52,330 bases of DNA, taken from assembly GCF_000006405.1 (NCBI RefSeq), contig NW_003215582.1, forward strand, positions 374,848-427,177, read 5' to 3'. The position numbers and the translations under genes are program-made. This DNA is from Perkinsus marinus ATCC 50983. Its lineage: Eukaryota; Perkinsozoa; Perkinsida; Perkinsidae. Positions 1 through 11,757 of the stretch are shown here, in pieces. The stretch's first letter is position 1, and the number at the start of each line of letters is the position of its first letter. The notes beneath the pieces are model-generated. The model saw only the letters and a list, made by a program, of their open reading frames with translations, was not told the origin of the DNA and searched no databases.

Positions 1-3000
1 GGTCCTCAGTAACCTGGCCTGGCCCAGCAGCCATCGCGGAGGCCATGCTGCATCGGACCTCAGCGCGGAACAAAGAGTTGTTCGTGACGCGGAGTGTCTC
101 GGCATGCCGCCGCCACAAACGCTCACCCGCCAGGCGCTCGGGATCGTCTCGATCCAGCTCAAAAAGTGCGTCCCTCATTTCGATGGTTCGACCGGCCAGA
201 AGCGGGCCGAAGTCAAACACATTCTGAGAGGTTATGAATTGCTTCCTAGAGTAACCGCCACGTGGCCGATTCTTGACCCTCCTCATAAAGACGTTGCGGG
301 AATCGTTGTTGATCTTGGGGAAACCAGCGAAGCCCGTCACGTCCACGAAAGTCTGCACTGGTGAGAATCCTCCGGCCACAATCTCGAATCCCAACTGTTC
401 TGTGAACGTCCCCGTCTTGGTGACACAGAACTGCACAATGATGCGCTGTTCCGCCTTTGATTGTATAACCCATCGAGATTGCTCTCGAAGTTCCTCTATA
501 CCTTCGTCGTTCACGATAGGAGTCAACAACGTGAAGAGACCGGAAGGTGCTCGGGCCTCGCGTTGAGTCGGTCTCCGGATAAGCTGTACTGTTTTCGAAG
601 GGGGCAGTCGACCATACCGAGGGAACGAAGGCGGTTGGACAGTTGCTAGAATCTGCTCTACAGTCTTCGTCAGATCGGGTTCCTCCGCCGTTATCAAGAT
701 CTCATGCCAGGTCCTTATTCGGGATGTGCCCGGCTTTTGAACAGAAACTTCTTCAACGGCGTCATCGTCTCCGTTCACTGTTGTCTCCTCCCCAGCACCG
801 ACCTCAGCAGTGTCCCGGCCATCACTGGACACCTCTTGCCCCAGCGGCGTAGGATGTAGTCTATTGATGCGTGCAGACAACTCATCCATATACTGCCCAG
901 CTTTCGCGACCGGTCCCTCCTCCTTAAACCACTGCACGAGGGCTTCCAACTCTTCCTTTCTTCGGAGTAACTCCGCCCTGGCAAGACTCTCCACATCGTT
1001 GGGAGCATCTTCTCGCTCCTCCTGCTGTTCCGACTCCGCCAGACTTCCATTAACCTTGAGTAGTTCCTCACCCACAACCTCCTCAAGCCTACTGTAATAA
1101 GCAGTTAGAGCAGTTTCCGGGGTACTGCCCTCATCAGATGCGCTATCAATACGGAAAGTGATGAACTTCACACTCTCCTCTCCCGGAATGGCTGCCAGGA
1201 TGCATTCCACTGTATCGTCACCTACGTACTTCGAGCCTTGGGAGCAGCCGTCCCAAACAACTCCGGCATTGCAATCGGGCAGGTCAAGACGGTATCTCAT
1301 AGCAGCAACAACGTCATCTCTTTCGAGGGTGGGGACTTCCTCAGCAGATTCAGCTCGAGTATCGCCCTGCGCGTCCCGGATTTTCCGAACGAGCTTCTCC
1401 GCTACGTAATCATCTCGTATGCTCTTAGGGTTACTGAGAACCCAATCGATGCACTCGTCTACAGTGAGGCGTTTCCTCGAATGCTCCACTTCAAGCGCGT
1501 GAGCAATCGTAGACTTGCCCGTCTTGGGTGGTCCAAGGAGAATAACAGACAGACGTTCCTCTGGAGGAACACGATTAGGATAATCCTCCTCCCTTTGTTC
1601 GGGCATTTCATCGCCCTCCTCATCCAACAGGACTTCAGTGGTCAACCCATCCGGGACTTGTTCTGTTGTCGGCGTCTCTACCTCTAGCACCTAAGGAGTA
1701 TACAGACATGACCGGAGGATAACCAGAGCATCTCCATTCATTGGTATGAGTCACTCCCCCGCATCTCACCTCGCCCTCTTGGGCGGCCTGGGATCTGATG
1801 CGCTCGACGTGCTGAGCTATGCGGCGCCATATTGGTGTCCCCACTTCCTTCAACGGCATCTCCGCAATGCCGTGTTCATCATAGCCATCATACTCACTGA
1901 GCATCTTCGCCTCAGTAATATATTCCTGAGCGCAAAAGCCCGAATGATCAGTGTTGGAATATATATTCGCTTTCCTCAGCTGAGCTCAGGAGTTTCCTCA
2001 CTAATTGTAGAGGGTTCCGTATGAATTCGGCTGGAAGTGCACTAAGCATTTTCCAAAAATTTCCTCAGAATTTGGATATTAAACCACAAGCATATGTAGT
2101 TGACCATGAACATATTCCCCCCCTGTCGAGCTCACCCTGTCGAACTCCAAGCTGTATATCTCAATTGGATACTCGGTGGGATTGTGAAGAACCATCTCCT
2201 GGCGACAAGGCGGATCGCTCTGGTAGGGCAAGATGGGACCAAGCTGGAAGAAGGATGAAGGCGTAACGTTGACCTGACCAAGAGAACTCCGCGGAGGTCC
2301 CAAGTAAAGATCGTCACTTCCAGAGCACTCCCAAAGCCGCATAGATATATGACAACCGGGTGCTTATTGTCCTTAATGCGTAATGCTAACTTCTCCTCGA
2401 AGGCTCCCACTGCATTGGGCGTGAAACATATCTGAGACACGGCTGCTGGACACCCGCAGAATAGAAACTCCTAGTTCAACGCTGTTAGCGAACTAATCGT
2501 GATTGACAGTGTTATCCACAGTATTGACGACCAACAACTTCCACAGGAAACGTATGAGATCTCATCAGAAGACTCATCCGAACCTACGCTCAGTCAACAA
2601 ATACCGTTCCCCCCGCTACTCACTGAGCGGTACTATGAATAGGAGTACCCTGTGAGTAGTACTCACAGAGGCCAATAACGCCGATCAAACGAGTGTTAGA
2701 CTATCGGTCGTAGGACTGATGTACGGACCAACGGCCCTCTTACTTCCACAATAGAGTCTTGGCCAGGTTCAAGTACCCCGAAGGTCTGAGTCATCCCGAA
2801 GGGGAGCTTCCATGGCAGAGGAGGAGTACCAGACTTCGACGGCACTCGGTAAGACCACTCGACCGGAACATGCTTGTCATTGACCAGTCGCAGGTAGCGC
2901 CTAAGATACGTACCGAACCATCTCGACGTGTTCATTGTCGCTGCTGATACAGCGACAGAGGCCCACTAAGAAGCTCACTTCGCCCGCTGCCCGACAACAA

Positions 3001-6000
3001 CTTTCCCAAAGTCAACTCTGCTGACGGGTAGTGTAAGCTGTGGGACCTCGTGGCGAGCTTTGATATGAATAGCATAACTGATGGCAAGATCAGAGCTTCA
3101 CTGGCCCGACCGGATCGGAAGACTAGATAACCTCATACCTCGGCCCGTCCCGTATAGGCAGCTTCCACAGCAGTTCCCTCGTACCCTCCTCAGCTTCCTT
3201 GGGCAACTCTGCTATAATCGCCATACTCAAAGTCCCTCCTGATGCAATGCTTCCAACCTGGCAAGGGTATCAACAACGTAGTCAAGAGACAAATCTCACA
3301 GGTTCCGGGGTGACGAAGAAGCCCGCGTCCACGAGCTCCTTTCGGTTGATAGACAATGAGACTTCAGAAGTATGACAGTTATATACCGTAAAAGGCTGTC
3401 GACGACTATGACCCAAGACAATGTCGCCAAAGTCACAAACATAACTCCCGGCCACAGTCTGCCCAGTTAACTGAATCGATCGTGCTCAGAAAGGTGCCTT
3501 CAACTGCGGTTACCACCTCTCGAGTCCTCTTGCGACTGATTGGCGCCACAGACGTCGACTCGCCCTGTGCAGTCTCGAGAACTATCAAGGCATCACGAAG
3601 GCTTCTTCTGTCCACTTCGACTGCGCACCTGTCAAGAATTCGGACCTACTGAACAGCAAGGGCTCCCATGGGGCTCACTTCAGCGCATGATGACTCAACG
3701 GTACTACTGTATGCGGCGGTGCGCTGACCATCCCACGAGACGGACCCATACGGCTCATAGTAGAGGAGGCCACCGTGGGCGCAACTGGTTTGTTCTTCTG
3801 GGCCGCTGCAGAGCTTCTCAGATTCGCCAATTCGGACGTATTAGACATCATGGCACTTTCAGAGGTCGCGAAACTTGTCCAACGTGATGGCCCTTTGGAC
3901 GGTGTAGTCGTCAGAGGAACCTAGATGATCCCAGTAGTGGCTAGACTTCGTGAAACTGGCTGTTTCAAAATCTTACGTCCACTGAGATCTCCTCTGCGAT
4001 GTCCGTCACTTTCCTCGCATGCTCCTCCGCGTTGGATCGCGGCAAATTCAAGACCACGGCTGGGTACACCCCGCGGCCTCGAATGCTCACAGTCACCGCA
4101 GGTAAATGCGATACTCGTATCAAGAAAGCCTCCGAGATTTCCGAAGGGATGCCTACCGAACAGAACCACCCAGCTTCACAAGACTGCCACTGAAGATTGC
4201 GCTGGTCTAAAAGTTAGCATATTGAAGATCAGTGTTTCACCGCAACGGTAGAAATCAAACACACGAATCGATTCTGTGTTTCAACATGAGTCAGCTGGGA
4301 ACCAGCATCACCTTGACTCACCCGGCAAGAACTTAATTTTCAATCCAGCTTTGCCATCGCCACAGATCTTCCCCGTCTCGGGAGTCACCACTAGCACCCT
4401 CCTCCCCATACCTCGTAGATCTACGCTGTAGGATACAGGCACGCAGCCCTTGTTAAATATCATCAGATCTTGCTCGGCGAAGTCGTCGAACTGAACATCA
4501 CCGAATTCGAGATGAGTTCTATCAATGCGATAAGCAAGATCAGAGGCTTGCCCTCGAAGCTTGATATCGTAGCTCGGACCACCCACAACGTTGCACCTGA
4601 TGATGCACTCTCGCCAACAGCCAAACGGTACCAGCATACCTCGCAACAGCCTCACAGCGCCGGTCAGGGTTTGCGTTAAAGCGGAAGTATACTGACTCAG
4701 TGGCGTGGGCCGGGATGGACCCAGCGATCGGCTGGATGTCGAACTCTTCGTTAGGGGCTACCCTCACGAGCTGAAGTGGCATGGCAGCATCACATGAAGC
4801 CGAGCATTGCTAACCCCACCTCATCAGTGGACTTGGCCGAGTCCTCCACTATGATGAATTCCCAGCTGTACTCGCAGGGCACCTCCGTCGTGTTGGTTAC
4901 CTACACACCAAAACTTATCGCAACACTCCTCTTGAGATGAGCGATCCTACTCGGACCGCCACCTCGGTCACTGCGTGGTTGAACACAGCTCCAAAATCAA
5001 TATCGGCTTTATCGAATGACAAATTAGGGAATACGACCTCTCCCACCACCTCAACCTGATCGTTCTGAGGGTGGTCCCGGTATGTTATCTGCCATCACGT
5101 GCGCTAACTCTGACAACCACACACCTACTGATAGCTTTTGCTCCATCACTGCACTCTGACGATCGACCTTATAGGACGGGTCAAAGTCCACCTCGACTTT
5201 CACCGTAGCCTTAGGGTCCAAGCTAACAAATCCTCCCATATTCGCAGCTCTCTCATTAGAAGGCATCCTGGCAATAACCACTGACGTGGACGACAAGCCT
5301 CTGCCCTACTACCTGGTGTAGAAAGGCGCCACGGCGTTAACTTGGAAGCTTATAGGTAGGGGGGAAGTGTTGGTCATCGCTAGTGGATGCGTAATCATAC
5401 TAGTTTCCTTCTCATCTCTACTCCATACGTAGCGGAACCGTACAGTGCTTTCCGATACATGTAAAAGCGGAGCGACGAAATTCGTCTGAAAATCAAGAGG
5501 ACCGAGGTAAGTCCCATGACCCCATCGTAAGCTCTGCCCGGCGGCACCTTTAGAGTTGGCTGGTAAATCATCTTCCCTTTCTTGTCATTAGCACCAACAA
5601 ACTCAATGCACTCCGCGACGTCCTCGACGAGGCCCTGCACCGAACTGCATGCTGTAACGGTAAATCTATATCCGGTGTTGCTCGCTAGAGTAGCTGTTCT
5701 CGGATAGATCTAAACCAAATCGTAGTCAGCACATAATCATCAGAGTATAGTCGCACCGTATAGGGAACCACCGGTAACTTGGCCTTCCCTAGATCAACCC
5801 CATCCTTTATAAGCTGTTTCAATGCCTTCTCTCTTGCCATCTCTCCACGGACCTAGACGCGCGTGATGATAGCAGCGGTATGTGTAGTAGACCTCACCAG
5901 CCAAGTCACAGTCCTAGTCTTCCTTCCTGAGTTCTTAAGAACGAGTTCCTTCGTAATAGACTGAGTCGTATACTGAGTGCCAAAATCGATCACACCAAGA

Positions 6001-9000
6001 TCCTCATCGCCAACAATTGTAGTCTCGGTTCCGCGGCACCTGAAAAAATCAACGTCGCGCGCCACAAAAATACCAAATTCCCACTTCATGTCAACAGCCA
6101 AGTTTTTCCCTTCTTCAACTACGAAGTACAGGACGTCTTCAAACCTCTGCACCTCATCAGGTCGCAACCTAGCATCATACATTCTCAAATCATTCAAGAG
6201 TAGAGATCAACCAACCGATTACTTGACAGTATAGTCGTAGACTTCCTGCGGCTCGAGACGGACCACTTTCTGTTCAGCCCTCCACGGAGACGTACGATTT
6301 CTCAATAGCACTCGTACGTGTGCGGGAATACAACAATCGTTGGTAAGTTTAATCGACTTTGACACAACCTGCGACTCAGTCTCGACAGACGCAGTCGAGC
6401 TCAACAGAGTAACCGCTTACATCAAGGCACTTTACGCTACCCCAGTCAATGGCCATTGGCTCCGCATAAACTGTCGGACCCATCGAGCTAGCCTCTACCG
6501 TTACGAGGTGAGGTATAGGATGCCCTCCGATCTTCACATACCTGAAAGGTAACTCATCGACCCAAGCAGTAGTCCTCCCATCTCTAGTGTTACACAGGGA
6601 CTTTAATAGAGCCTAGCCTCCTAGCGCGTAAGGTAACCATTACAATACAACTGCTTCCCCCGGGGATTCTTCCCTGTGGCTGATCAACCTCAACATCGGC
6701 GATCACCGTGCTGGGATCTACTACGAAAAACAATATTCTCAACGCCTGAGTAAAAACACTCACCTGATTCTGCTGAGGTGTTCGAGTTGATCAATATCTC
6801 GAATTTAGCTGCCAGCGACGATGTGTTGCGTAGGACTAGGCGTTTATGGTAGGGGTAGCGAATAAAGACATCTCCATAAGGAAGGATGTCGACCGGATTG
6901 AACGTTATCGACGGAGCTTCACATCGAGCCTGAATCACCGACACTACCAAAAACGGTTGCTGATATCAGCCCTACCGATATCGGGAGGGAGAGGAGCCCT
7001 TGGCCGACCTCCTCAAAGTCTACCAGTAGGCTCATTTCATATGACTTCACATTCTCAGGGATGAAGTCAACCTGCAGGGCAGACACCACGCGATAGACTT
7101 CTTGCCGATCACGAAAAGACCAACTCGAATCAGCTGCTTTCCTGATGGTTCGAGAGTGCCTCGGCTCGGTGTAATATCAAATTCCTTTTCCTCGAGCCGA
7201 CCGTCCTCAGAGATACGCAGTCCAAAGCCGTAAGCCACCTCGGACCTGTCCAAGCATGCACAGCCCATGAATGCATATACACGTACGTGTTAGTGAGCGT
7301 GATAGTCCTGGTGTTGACAAAGCCGAATGGTACCACTCCAAAGTGAATAGACTCCTCATCAAAGATAAAGCTGGGCGCAGTACTCTGTCCTTTTAACGCC
7401 AATGATAAAGGCATCACAGTGCCAGTCAGATAACAGTGGAAGACCTGCCCGATACACTAGGCCCAAATTCATCCTCCCCGCAAAGACGCATACCATACCT
7501 CGTGGAACAATCCAATTTCCTTAGGATTGAAGCTGATTCCAATGTCAATTTTCTCGCCGACTTCCAGCTCGCCACTGCTAGGCTCGAACACGAATCTAAT
7601 CATAGTATATTGGAGTTTCACCCTAGTGATACGAAAAACACTAGTGAAATACATATTTCACGACTACTGCATAGTGCGAATATCGCGTTTTTCACCAAGT
7701 TTTACGTTACTTCGTGTAAAACGGGTGAGACTCCATGATATTGCTGGCCCACTGGGCCGTACCAATTCGACCCTACCTCGAGCCGAAACATGATTTCCTC
7801 GGAACGATCTCGAACTGCGCTGGTATTTGACCACAGTTCACCAACGCGACTTCATAGCGATGAGTAGATGTGACATAAACCTAAGCGATCGCCAATTCCC
7901 AGTCATCAACGAGAACCATGCCTGGCACCTCTTCCAGATCCAACTCGCTATGCGAGAAAACCGCCTTCGGACCGATCCCAGTGCCGTACAGGGCCAGAGG
8001 TATCCTCTCGACAGACCCCGTAACACTGCAGTACGCTACACTACGGTACTGTATCGCCGCTTTGGGCTCGAACGTCACCTGATACACTCACGCCTGCTAC
8101 ACACGGTGACAAGTAATGCCGATTACTGTAACGATCTTGGAAGCTCCTGGATAAATAGTAGCAACCGCGGGCTCTATAGTAAACGCTTGGTCATAAAACA
8201 GCAGCGGGTCGTCCCTGATCTGTTGAGTAATATTTTCATACCTACTCCCGACGATGGCATCACACAGCTTCTCGTGGGTCGACGATAACCTCACTTTATT
8301 CGGAGGGCCCGCATTGCAAGTGTTTCCATTTTCGAGTTCTCCATCGCCTCCAAGCTCTTCTCACTGTCACTCTCTGTGCAACTACGACTACTACTCACGC
8401 TTGGAGTTACCAGACCATCCAGCTCCACAGAACACCCTGTCATGCTATCCAGGATATTCCGTATCACCGGTGGGTACTCATCATACATTGCTGCTGTCGG
8501 TCGACCTAATACCGACTACGTACTATATACTCCCTGACACTCCCAAGTACCCTGGTGGTCCTCAGCAGCAGCAGTGCATAGTGCGAGGGTATAGAGCTGC
8601 TCCTCAGTCTGCTCTTTCCCAAGCTGGACAAACACCTTCTCCCTCTCCTCTGCATCCTTCTGGTCACTTGCAAAGGCCCGCCACGAAAATTCGACGATAA
8701 CATCCGAATTATTGCTGATGACAAAACTTTTCCGCGTACCTTAACGAGAACCACTTTCCGACCATTTCGGTCGCTCCCACAAACCGTACTTAGTGCGATG
8801 TAGGTATTGTCCATTTGAATACTTCTGGCGCTGAATTCAACGTCGCCAGTGACTCCTGTCCCCTCGCACTCTACAATGCTCGTCTGAGTTCCGCTGGTCC
8901 GATGGTCTTCGCTCGGTAGCGACCAATTGGTCTCCCCTGGGTTGCAATACCTGAGCTGGTTCAGTAACGAGTGCGCTTGTCATCGAACTCACCGTATAGT

Positions 9001-9926
9001 AACAGTCCCACAGTAGTGTTCCAAAGCAGTCGGCCTGAAACCCAGCTCCAGCTGAACACCCTCACCCGCTTCTACGAAACCGCTGCCGCCCGAGATGCAA
9101 TAAAATACATCAGAAATTGAATCTGATTACAATAAGACCAACTCATAAGCGCCGGGTAGATACATACCTTGGAGAGAGCGTTCGTGGGGGCTTAAATGGA
9201 CAGAATACTGAGCAGCTACATCGCCAACGTTCCTCACATATACCACGCGAGACTCGCCGTGTTTGACTAAGACCTACAGACGAAGCGCGCGTGATTCACG
9301 GGACGGTACACTCTCAACCGACATTGCTGAAATCGAGTCGTCGGGGAACCTCTAGCTTTGGCACGCCCGCGAAGGCTCGTATAGGGACTATGAATATCTC
9401 TCGCTCGGTGACGACTTCCAGATCATGACAGTAATCAGCTCGGGTATCGGGATGGAATTTGATGAGAAACGACACTTCCATACCAGGGGCTACGAGATCG
9501 TATCGATCCTTGCCGCTCTTACGAGTAACCTGAGATCGCTTACCCTACAGGAAGATCAATAGGGATGGTATGTACCTTGAAGTGGTCCACTTGAGGAGGT
9601 AGAACTTGCACACGCCTCGACACCGTGTCCTTATTCCGCAACGACAATGTCATGCTCAGCTTCTCCATGCCATGGTAGTGAGCGAACTGAATCGCATCAT
9701 GATCAAGCACTTGGAGAGAAGGCACGCCTGGGCTTACTCGGATCATGGGTGGACTGGGTTCGAATAAAGGCTCGTCCCAAGGGACATTAGTCTCCCTATG
9801 CAGCGAGTGGAACGCAATGTCCAGGTTCCGTACGATACGGAACCGCCGCCGGACCGACTTGGTGACATGCTGACCTTCATGCAGACTGTCCCTTGGGAAT
9901 GTCTCTGAGATTTCAGACACGACCAT
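1..9926 (-). CDS. HYDIN: HYDIN homologue, N-terminal half (partial, runs off left edge)
   Basis: HYDIN is a giant protein of the central-pair apparatus of motile cilia. The proposed start is the ATG at 9926. The first exon ends in a segment (LFEP.P ... LRNKDTVSRRVQVL ... DHFKVH) that parallels the human HYDIN N-terminus, then VAPGMEVSF and VTEREIFIVPIRA continue it. Many ASH/PapD-like beta domains follow, for example FEPSSGELEVGEKIDIG, INFGAVF-type strands and HFGVVPFGFVNTRTITLTN. Near 1509-1535 is the P-loop GPPKTGKST of the adenylate-kinase-like domain known inside HYDIN, so the window holds roughly the first half. Frame breaks are explained by short GT-AG introns where I tested them (e.g. 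40 and 45 nt near the start); three I traced carefully restore the reading frame and the family match. Two introns of 181 and 210 nt hold transposon-like inserts. Not every exon was traced. Identity is firm, exon detail less so. Confidence -1.
1509..1535 (-). other. P-loop of the adenylate-kinase-like domain within HYDIN
   Basis: The minus strand reads ILLGPPKTGKSTIAHAL, a complete Walker A motif with Gly-Lys-Ser-Thr. HYDIN proteins carry an internal adenylate-kinase-like domain; this one keeps the lysine needed for phosphate binding. Downstream the chain continues for about 500 codons towards the window edge with charged, partly coiled-coil sequence and then further ASH-like strands (VRNKxxG-type). 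Confidence -1.
1926..2135 (-). other. HYDIN intron of 210 nt carrying a CAG-ended inverted-repeat insert
   Basis: The donor GTGAGCTCGA (from 2135 downwards) follows an exon reading SLEFDR, and the acceptor GCGCTCAG lies at 1926-1933, before an exon reading EYITEAKML. The intron is four times the usual length. The excess is an element at 1949-2125 with ends CAGTGTTGGAATAT and, on the other strand, CAGGGGGGGAATAT. Confidence -1.
1949..2125. mobile_element. hAT-like non-autonomous element (177 bp) in a HYDIN intron
   Basis: The two ends are imperfect inverted repeats, CAGTGTTGGAATAT against CAGGGGGGGAATAT (11 of 14 match). CAG-type ends are typical of hAT transposons. The inner sequence is shared with the intergenic copy at 22702-23094: both have the left end TGTTGKAATATATATTCGC and a right part TTCTTCAGAATTT ... 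CATATGTA ... GTTGACCATG. There is no coding capacity. I could not find a convincing 8-bp target duplication here, so the family assignment is inference. Confidence -1.
7596..7776 (-). other. HYDIN intron of 181 nt carrying a MITE
   Basis: The exon ...KSCFGSR ends at 7777, the intron opens GTAGGGTCG and closes TATGATTAG at 7596, and the next exon reads FVFEPSSGELEVGE. Joining them gives a continuous ASH-domain sequence. The excess length is the inverted-repeat element at 7612-7734. Confidence -1.
7612..7734. mobile_element. MITE family 2, 123 bp, ends GGAGTYTCACCC
   Basis: The left end GGAGTTTCACCC and the complement of the right end GGAGTCTCACCC match at 11 of 12 bases. On the minus strand the flanks are AATATCAT before and AATATACT after, which may be a worn 8-bp target duplication. 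The internal block GATACGAAAAACACTAGTGA recurs with one change in a second copy at 43847-44002. It lies wholly inside a HYDIN intron and has no coding capacity. Confidence -1.
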
Positions 9927-9927
9927 G

Positions 9928-9952
9928 AGGAGGAGGAGGAGGAGGAGGAGGG
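9928..9952 (-). repeat. (CTC)n microsatellite just upstream of the HYDIN start codon
   Basis: On the minus strand a run of about eight CTC/TCC triplets ends immediately before the ATG at 9926. It is a pure pyrimidine tract in the coding strand and could act as part of a 5' UTR or as a splice-acceptor tract. This is a simple repeat; any function is inference. Confidence -1.
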
Positions 9953-10400
9953 AAAAGAGAGGTAACTATCATAGACCGAGAGTAGCCATTGCTGCCGACT
10001 GATTTCAGCACGAGCTCAACTACGTGGCTGATGGTCACGACAAGGGAAGTGCTCATATTCTCGCCACTTAGTTGAAGAGGTAAACCAACGACATAATGCC
10101 GATAAGCTATCATCCTCAGATGGTCATGCGCTTAGATGTGTCGACCTCGACAGGCGTAGCAAGGCATATGCGGTAGTGAACCTGTCAGTATGCATGTCCG
10201 CATTTCCTCGTAATAATTTCCAAACTTAGTGGGCATAAGTGTCGATCACAATAGGCCAGAGACGAGCTTCCTGATGGATCGAGGGAGCGGAACGATGGGT
10301 ATAGCCGTATATCTCTTAGGATAGGAATCTCACGGCCCGTCCTTCACTACGAGTGTTACAATCTTCCCACAGAGATCTTGCGCTTGTCGTGCAAGTTGCA
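9953..10400. other. Upstream region between HYDIN and the next gene
   Basis: This is the space between the HYDIN start (minus) and a plus-strand gene, so it should contain divergent 5' regions. Open frames here are short and overlapping, and I see no recognisable motif beyond the CTC tract at its left edge. Confidence -1.
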
Positions 10401-10422
10401 TGAAAAGTTCATCTAAAAGCGC

Positions 10423-11073
10423 TTGGAGAGCAATCGTGGTGTTGGATGTCGCTACTATCAGCAGGCTGGAGTAACCAGCGGTAGGCCATTCACCTTACCC
10501 TGCACTAGAGGAGGCTACGAGGAGCTCCCAACGCAAGTAGTAGTAGTAGCACAGGTTCATGGGTTAACAGATAGGCAGTGGAAATTTCCTGTGTGCCCTC
10601 TTATCGTACTGCACTGTTCACCGTGGAAAATCGATCCGATCGAGCAACCCTCGGGCGAGCTCCTCCGTCTGAAATTGTCTAGGATGCCGCCCGACGAGAA
10701 GAGCCGTCCTCATACATCAGTTATTTCGGTGAACTTCCCCGACAATAGCGAAACTCTCGGTGTACGGTGTCACAGTGTAAAACCAATGCTCCTACACCCT
10801 TCTGGTGGATCCTTAGAAGGGAACTACTGGGACAATACACACGCCAACTCAGAGAGTTGTGGTATCGTCTCGGCTAGTAGGTGAGGAGAACGCAGTCGTG
10901 GGATAGTGTTCGCATCTCTTAGTGGTCCACGCCTAGTCGCTACATCGCTCTACCCTGAGGAATATATTCTTAGGCTAGTAAGCCGTGCATTGACCACTGC
11001 GGCCTTCCAGACAGCTTTGGTGGCCATAGCAGTCATCGGTGGTACATTCATCCGCTTCTATGGATTTTTGTAA
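10423..11073 (+). CDS. Unrecognised protein with a C-terminal membrane segment
   Basis: A long open exon (to about 10880) continues across a 42-nt intron (GTGAGG...CTCTTAG) into an exon ending at the TAA 11071-11073. Joined, the C-terminus reads ...SLYPEEYILRLVSRALTT and then about 20 hydrophobic residues (ALVAIAVIGG...) followed by IRFYGFL and stop, which suggests a tail-anchored or single-pass membrane protein. The middle contains a WKFPVCPLIVLHCSPW strand and the motif NYWDNTHANS. I do not recognise the family. The start is unresolved: the first open codon is TTG, and an upstream ATG at about 10400 is in another frame, so a first intron is likely. The GTAAGG at the stop codon could also be a donor to a further exon. 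Confidence -1.
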
Positions 11074-11449
11074 GGCCCAACTGTGCTGATCGACTGCCCT
11101 CCGTCCAGCGTTCAGATCAACTCTCACTTCCCTATAATGTGTAAGTCACCTGGTCATGGTCGCATCCCATGCCCTATTGCGTGGTACTCTATGACAACCA
11201 CGGTCGTTAAGAGCTCATATGCAGTTCTAAGAGTCTATTGGGACTGTTGTGATGACAGGGGAGCTGAGTTGTCCCCGAGGAACTGCCATTTTTATCACCT
11301 TTTTCTCAAGAGTAGACACCGCATGATATTCCTCGTGCAATCACGAGAGATGGAGACTATCCATCATCGTCAATTCGGAAACTACTGCCCGGATCGAGTA
11401 TGGCTAATAAGGGCGTAGATAACAGCTCTCAAGCTCCTAGATATATATT

Positions 11450-11484
11450 TTTATTTAAAAAAAATTTATTTAAAAAAAAAAAAA
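11450..11484. repeat. A/T-rich tandem duplication
   Basis: The 15-base unit TTTATTTAAAAAAAA occurs twice back to back (11450-11464 and 11465-11479) and is followed by more A. It is the most A/T-rich point of the window and may be a polyadenylation or nucleosome-free region. Confidence -1.
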
Positions 11485-11583
11485 CTCAGCCAAGTGCTGG
11501 TCTCCTTGTGCTGAGTACGTCGACCTTATAAACAACCCAACTTGCCCTCAGCTGTTGGTTTGTCGCCTGGCCGAAGACGGCCG

Positions 11584-11585
11584 AG

Positions 11586-11619
<34 letters not shown>
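11584..11619. repeat. (GA)n microsatellite
   Basis: A run of about 17 GA dinucleotides lies about 140 bp upstream of the NAE1 start codon. This is a simple sequence repeat; in many eukaryotes GA tracts lie in promoters, but nothing here proves that role. Confidence -1.
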
Positions 11620-11622
<3 letters not shown>

Positions 11623-11757
11623 CCACTGTTTCACGATCGGTAAGTAGTTCATAACGAGGAGCCATTCATAACCAGTAGCATGCTTGACATTCACTTTTTT
11701 GATCTTGAGTTCTCACCAAGGGTGGCAAAGGGTCGCAGTAGTTGTTGTCTATAAGGG

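Larger units (their letters stand above)
11074..11757. other. Intergenic region with low-complexity tracts
   Basis: This stretch holds a 112-codon open frame (11083-11418) with no recognisable domain, an A/T-rich tandem duplication at 11450-11484 and a GA dinucleotide repeat at 11584-11619, and then the 5' region of NAE1. I cannot support a gene here, although the open frame could be a distal exon of the preceding gene. Confidence -1.
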